Shown: positions 15,690 to 16,443 of the stretch, piece by piece
How the letters are laid out: each line of letters begins with the position of its first letter
Position numbering within the stretch: position 1 is the first letter of the stretch
Assembly (NCBI GenBank): GCA_050300875.1
Contig: JBNKYL010000170.1
Location: 1-16,443 of the forward strand
DNA from: CBDCFL01 sp050300875
GTDB taxonomy: Bacteria > Pseudomonadota > Alphaproteobacteria > Rhodobacterales > Rhodobacteraceae
Direction of reading: 5' to 3'
DNA length: 16,443 bases
The notes under the pieces: generated by a model
What the model was told of the DNA's origin: nothing
Databases searched by the model: none
Seen by the model: the letters and a program-made list of their open reading frames with translations, nothing else
Translations under genes and position numbers: made by a program

Positions 15690-16073
15690 TCAGCCGTCCT
15701 GTTCGGCGGTGTTGAAATCGACATGGATGTGATTGCCGTCGGGGTCGAAGAAATTCACCTGAACCACGTCAAAGCCCGGCACCGCGTCGATGGAATAGGC
15801 GATGCCGCCCGCGTCGAGTTTGGCCAGGAAGTCCTTCATGCCGGTGGCCGAGAAGGCGAAATGTCCCAGCCGCAGGTCTGACCCCGGTTGCGGGTGTTGC
15901 GAAATCCCGACGAAATGGATCAGCGCCTGATCGCCAAGGTAAAGCCACGCGCCCGGAAAGCCGAAATCCGGCCGCCGCCCCGGCATCAGGCCCAGATAGC
16001 GGCCATACCAATCCACCATTTCATCCAGCCGCCCGGTGCGGACATTGACGTGATCGAACCGTTCCAGTGCCAT
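15690..16073 (-). CDS. VOC family (glyoxalase/bleomycin-resistance fold) protein
   Basis: 127-residue single-domain vicinal-oxygen-chelate fold protein. It starts MALERFDHVNVRTGRLDEMV with the first metal-ligand histidine at H8; GHFAFSATGM places a second at H71. The closing strand is FFDPDGNHIHVDF, where the usual metal-binding Glu of glyoxalase-type members (DPDGNxIE) is replaced by H117. Such proteins include glyoxalases, dioxygenases and resistance proteins, so the substrate cannot be named. The frame stays open up to 16415, but the start at 16073 is clear: GGGAGGG (16081-16087) lies 7 bp upstream and the family N-terminus begins there. Upstream lies a 370-bp stretch without a gene that contains a strong tandem operator. 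Confidence 0.88.
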   Translation of the reverse strand: MALERFDHVNVRTGRLDEMVDWYGRYLGLMPGRRPDFGFPGAWLYLGDQALIHFVGISQHPQPGSDLRLGHFAFSATGMKDFLAKLDAGGIAYSIDAVPGFDVVQVNFFDPDGNHIHVDFNTAEQDG

Positions 16074-16154
16074 GTGCCATCCCTCCCATGTGATGGGCGG
16101 AAGCTTGGGGCCGAAGGGTGGCCCGGTCAAGCGATTGGACCGGATAAGGCGCGC

Positions 16155-16183
16155 CCGGACATTTGTCCGGTTGACAAATGTCA
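16155..16183. promoter_or_regulatory. Tandem palindromic operator upstream of the VOC gene
   Basis: CCGGACATTTGTCCGG (16155-16170, 7-bp arms) and TGACAAATGTCA (16172-16183, 5-bp arms) share the form GACA-WW-TGTC, with centres 15 bp apart. Together they also make a 10-bp perfect inverted repeat GACATTTGTC / GACAAATGTC. The site is 82-110 bp upstream of the VOC start. It is probably bound by a dimeric regulator; no regulator gene is adjacent in the window. Confidence 0.55.
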
Positions 16184-16410
16184 GCGCCGAACGGCTCGGG
16201 CCATGCCCGAGGCGGACGCAACGTCTGTGGTCAAGTTGCGACCGGAACAGCATCGCGGCTGCCCGGGCGCGCGTCTGACCGGCCCGGCTCGGCGCTTTCG
16301 GTGCCGTTTGCGCGGCGGATTGAGGTTGGATGTGGCGGGGCCATAAAGGGCAGACCACGGGCGTCACAAGCGCCAAACCATGGGTAGGCGCGCGCTCTTT
16401 TGTGGCTTTT
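16184..16410. other. Non-coding stretch, nothing recognised
   Basis: About 230 bp between the tandem operator and the REP-like hairpin. The frames present in it have low-complexity Arg/Ala/Gly compositions with no ribosome binding site or family motif. No RNA gene, promoter or repeat was convincing. Confidence 0.5.
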
Positions 16411-16434
16411 GTCACCCCCGCGAAAGCGGGGATC
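16411..16434. repeat. REP-like hairpin with GAAA loop
   Basis: CCCCGC (16416-16421), GAAA, GCGGGG (16426-16431), within GTCACCCCCGCGAAAGCGGG and followed by GATC. This matches the widespread dispersed repeat pattern TCATxCCCGCGAAAGCGGGxATC of proteobacterial genomes, in which a GC stem is capped by a GNRA tetraloop. It is cut off from its wider context by the window edge. It could also serve as a transcription end for a gene beyond the window. Confidence 0.55.
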
Positions 16435-16443
16435 TCATATCGT

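Noticed and set aside
16074..16415. Extended N-terminus of the VOC protein up to 16415
   Set aside because: The extra 114 residues are low-complexity, cross a palindromic operator and lack a family match; GGGAGGG and the VOC N-terminus define the start at 16073.

Overview
The window looks like ordinary chromosome of an alphaproteobacterium of the Rhodobacterales (Roseobacter-group type). This is judged from the GC-rich, codon-biased reading frames, the long acidic RpoD, the soxBDAG sarcosine oxidase operon with Rhodobacterales-like proteins, the TadE/TadG genes and a CtrA-like regulator. This is recognition by eye, not a database match. No tRNA, rRNA, CRISPR array, insertion sequence or prophage gene is visible.

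Layout. 1-837: 3' part of an NAD-type glutamate (Glu/Leu/Phe/Val) dehydrogenase, cut by the window edge. 1040-2806: tadE and a tadG-like gene, envelope proteins of the Tad/Flp pilus family. 2919-7917: the tightly packed operon soxB-soxD-soxA-soxG for heterotetrameric sarcosine oxidase, which demethylates sarcosine to glycine, passes the one-carbon unit to tetrahydrofolate and makes H2O2. 7960-12001: dnaG (primase) and rpoD (housekeeping sigma factor), with a repeat-rich 123-bp spacer. 12288-13157 (minus): an uncharacterised Cys/His-rich protein and a small lipoprotein. 13452-14147: an orphan CtrA-like regulator with a degenerate receiver domain. 14249-14521: a small HlyU-family protein. 14522-14917 (minus) and 15198-15626 (plus): two divergent GFA-family (CENP-V fold) zinc proteins separated by a palindrome-rich 280-bp spacer. 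15690-16073 (minus): a VOC/glyoxalase-fold protein with a striking tandem operator upstream. The right edge carries a REP-like hairpin with a GAAA loop.

How it fits together. Sarcosine oxidase and glutamate dehydrogenase both belong to nitrogen and one-carbon metabolism, but nothing shows that they are co-regulated. dnaG-rpoD is a core macromolecular-synthesis pair. The right third is a set of small, probably independently regulated genes.

I see no clear new multi-gene system. The best leads are regulatory: a perfect 9-bp inverted repeat that would bury the ribosome binding site and start codon of the gene at 12812, the CtrA-like protein lacking most phosphorylation residues, the double operator at 16155-16183, and the palindrome cluster at 14988-15074.
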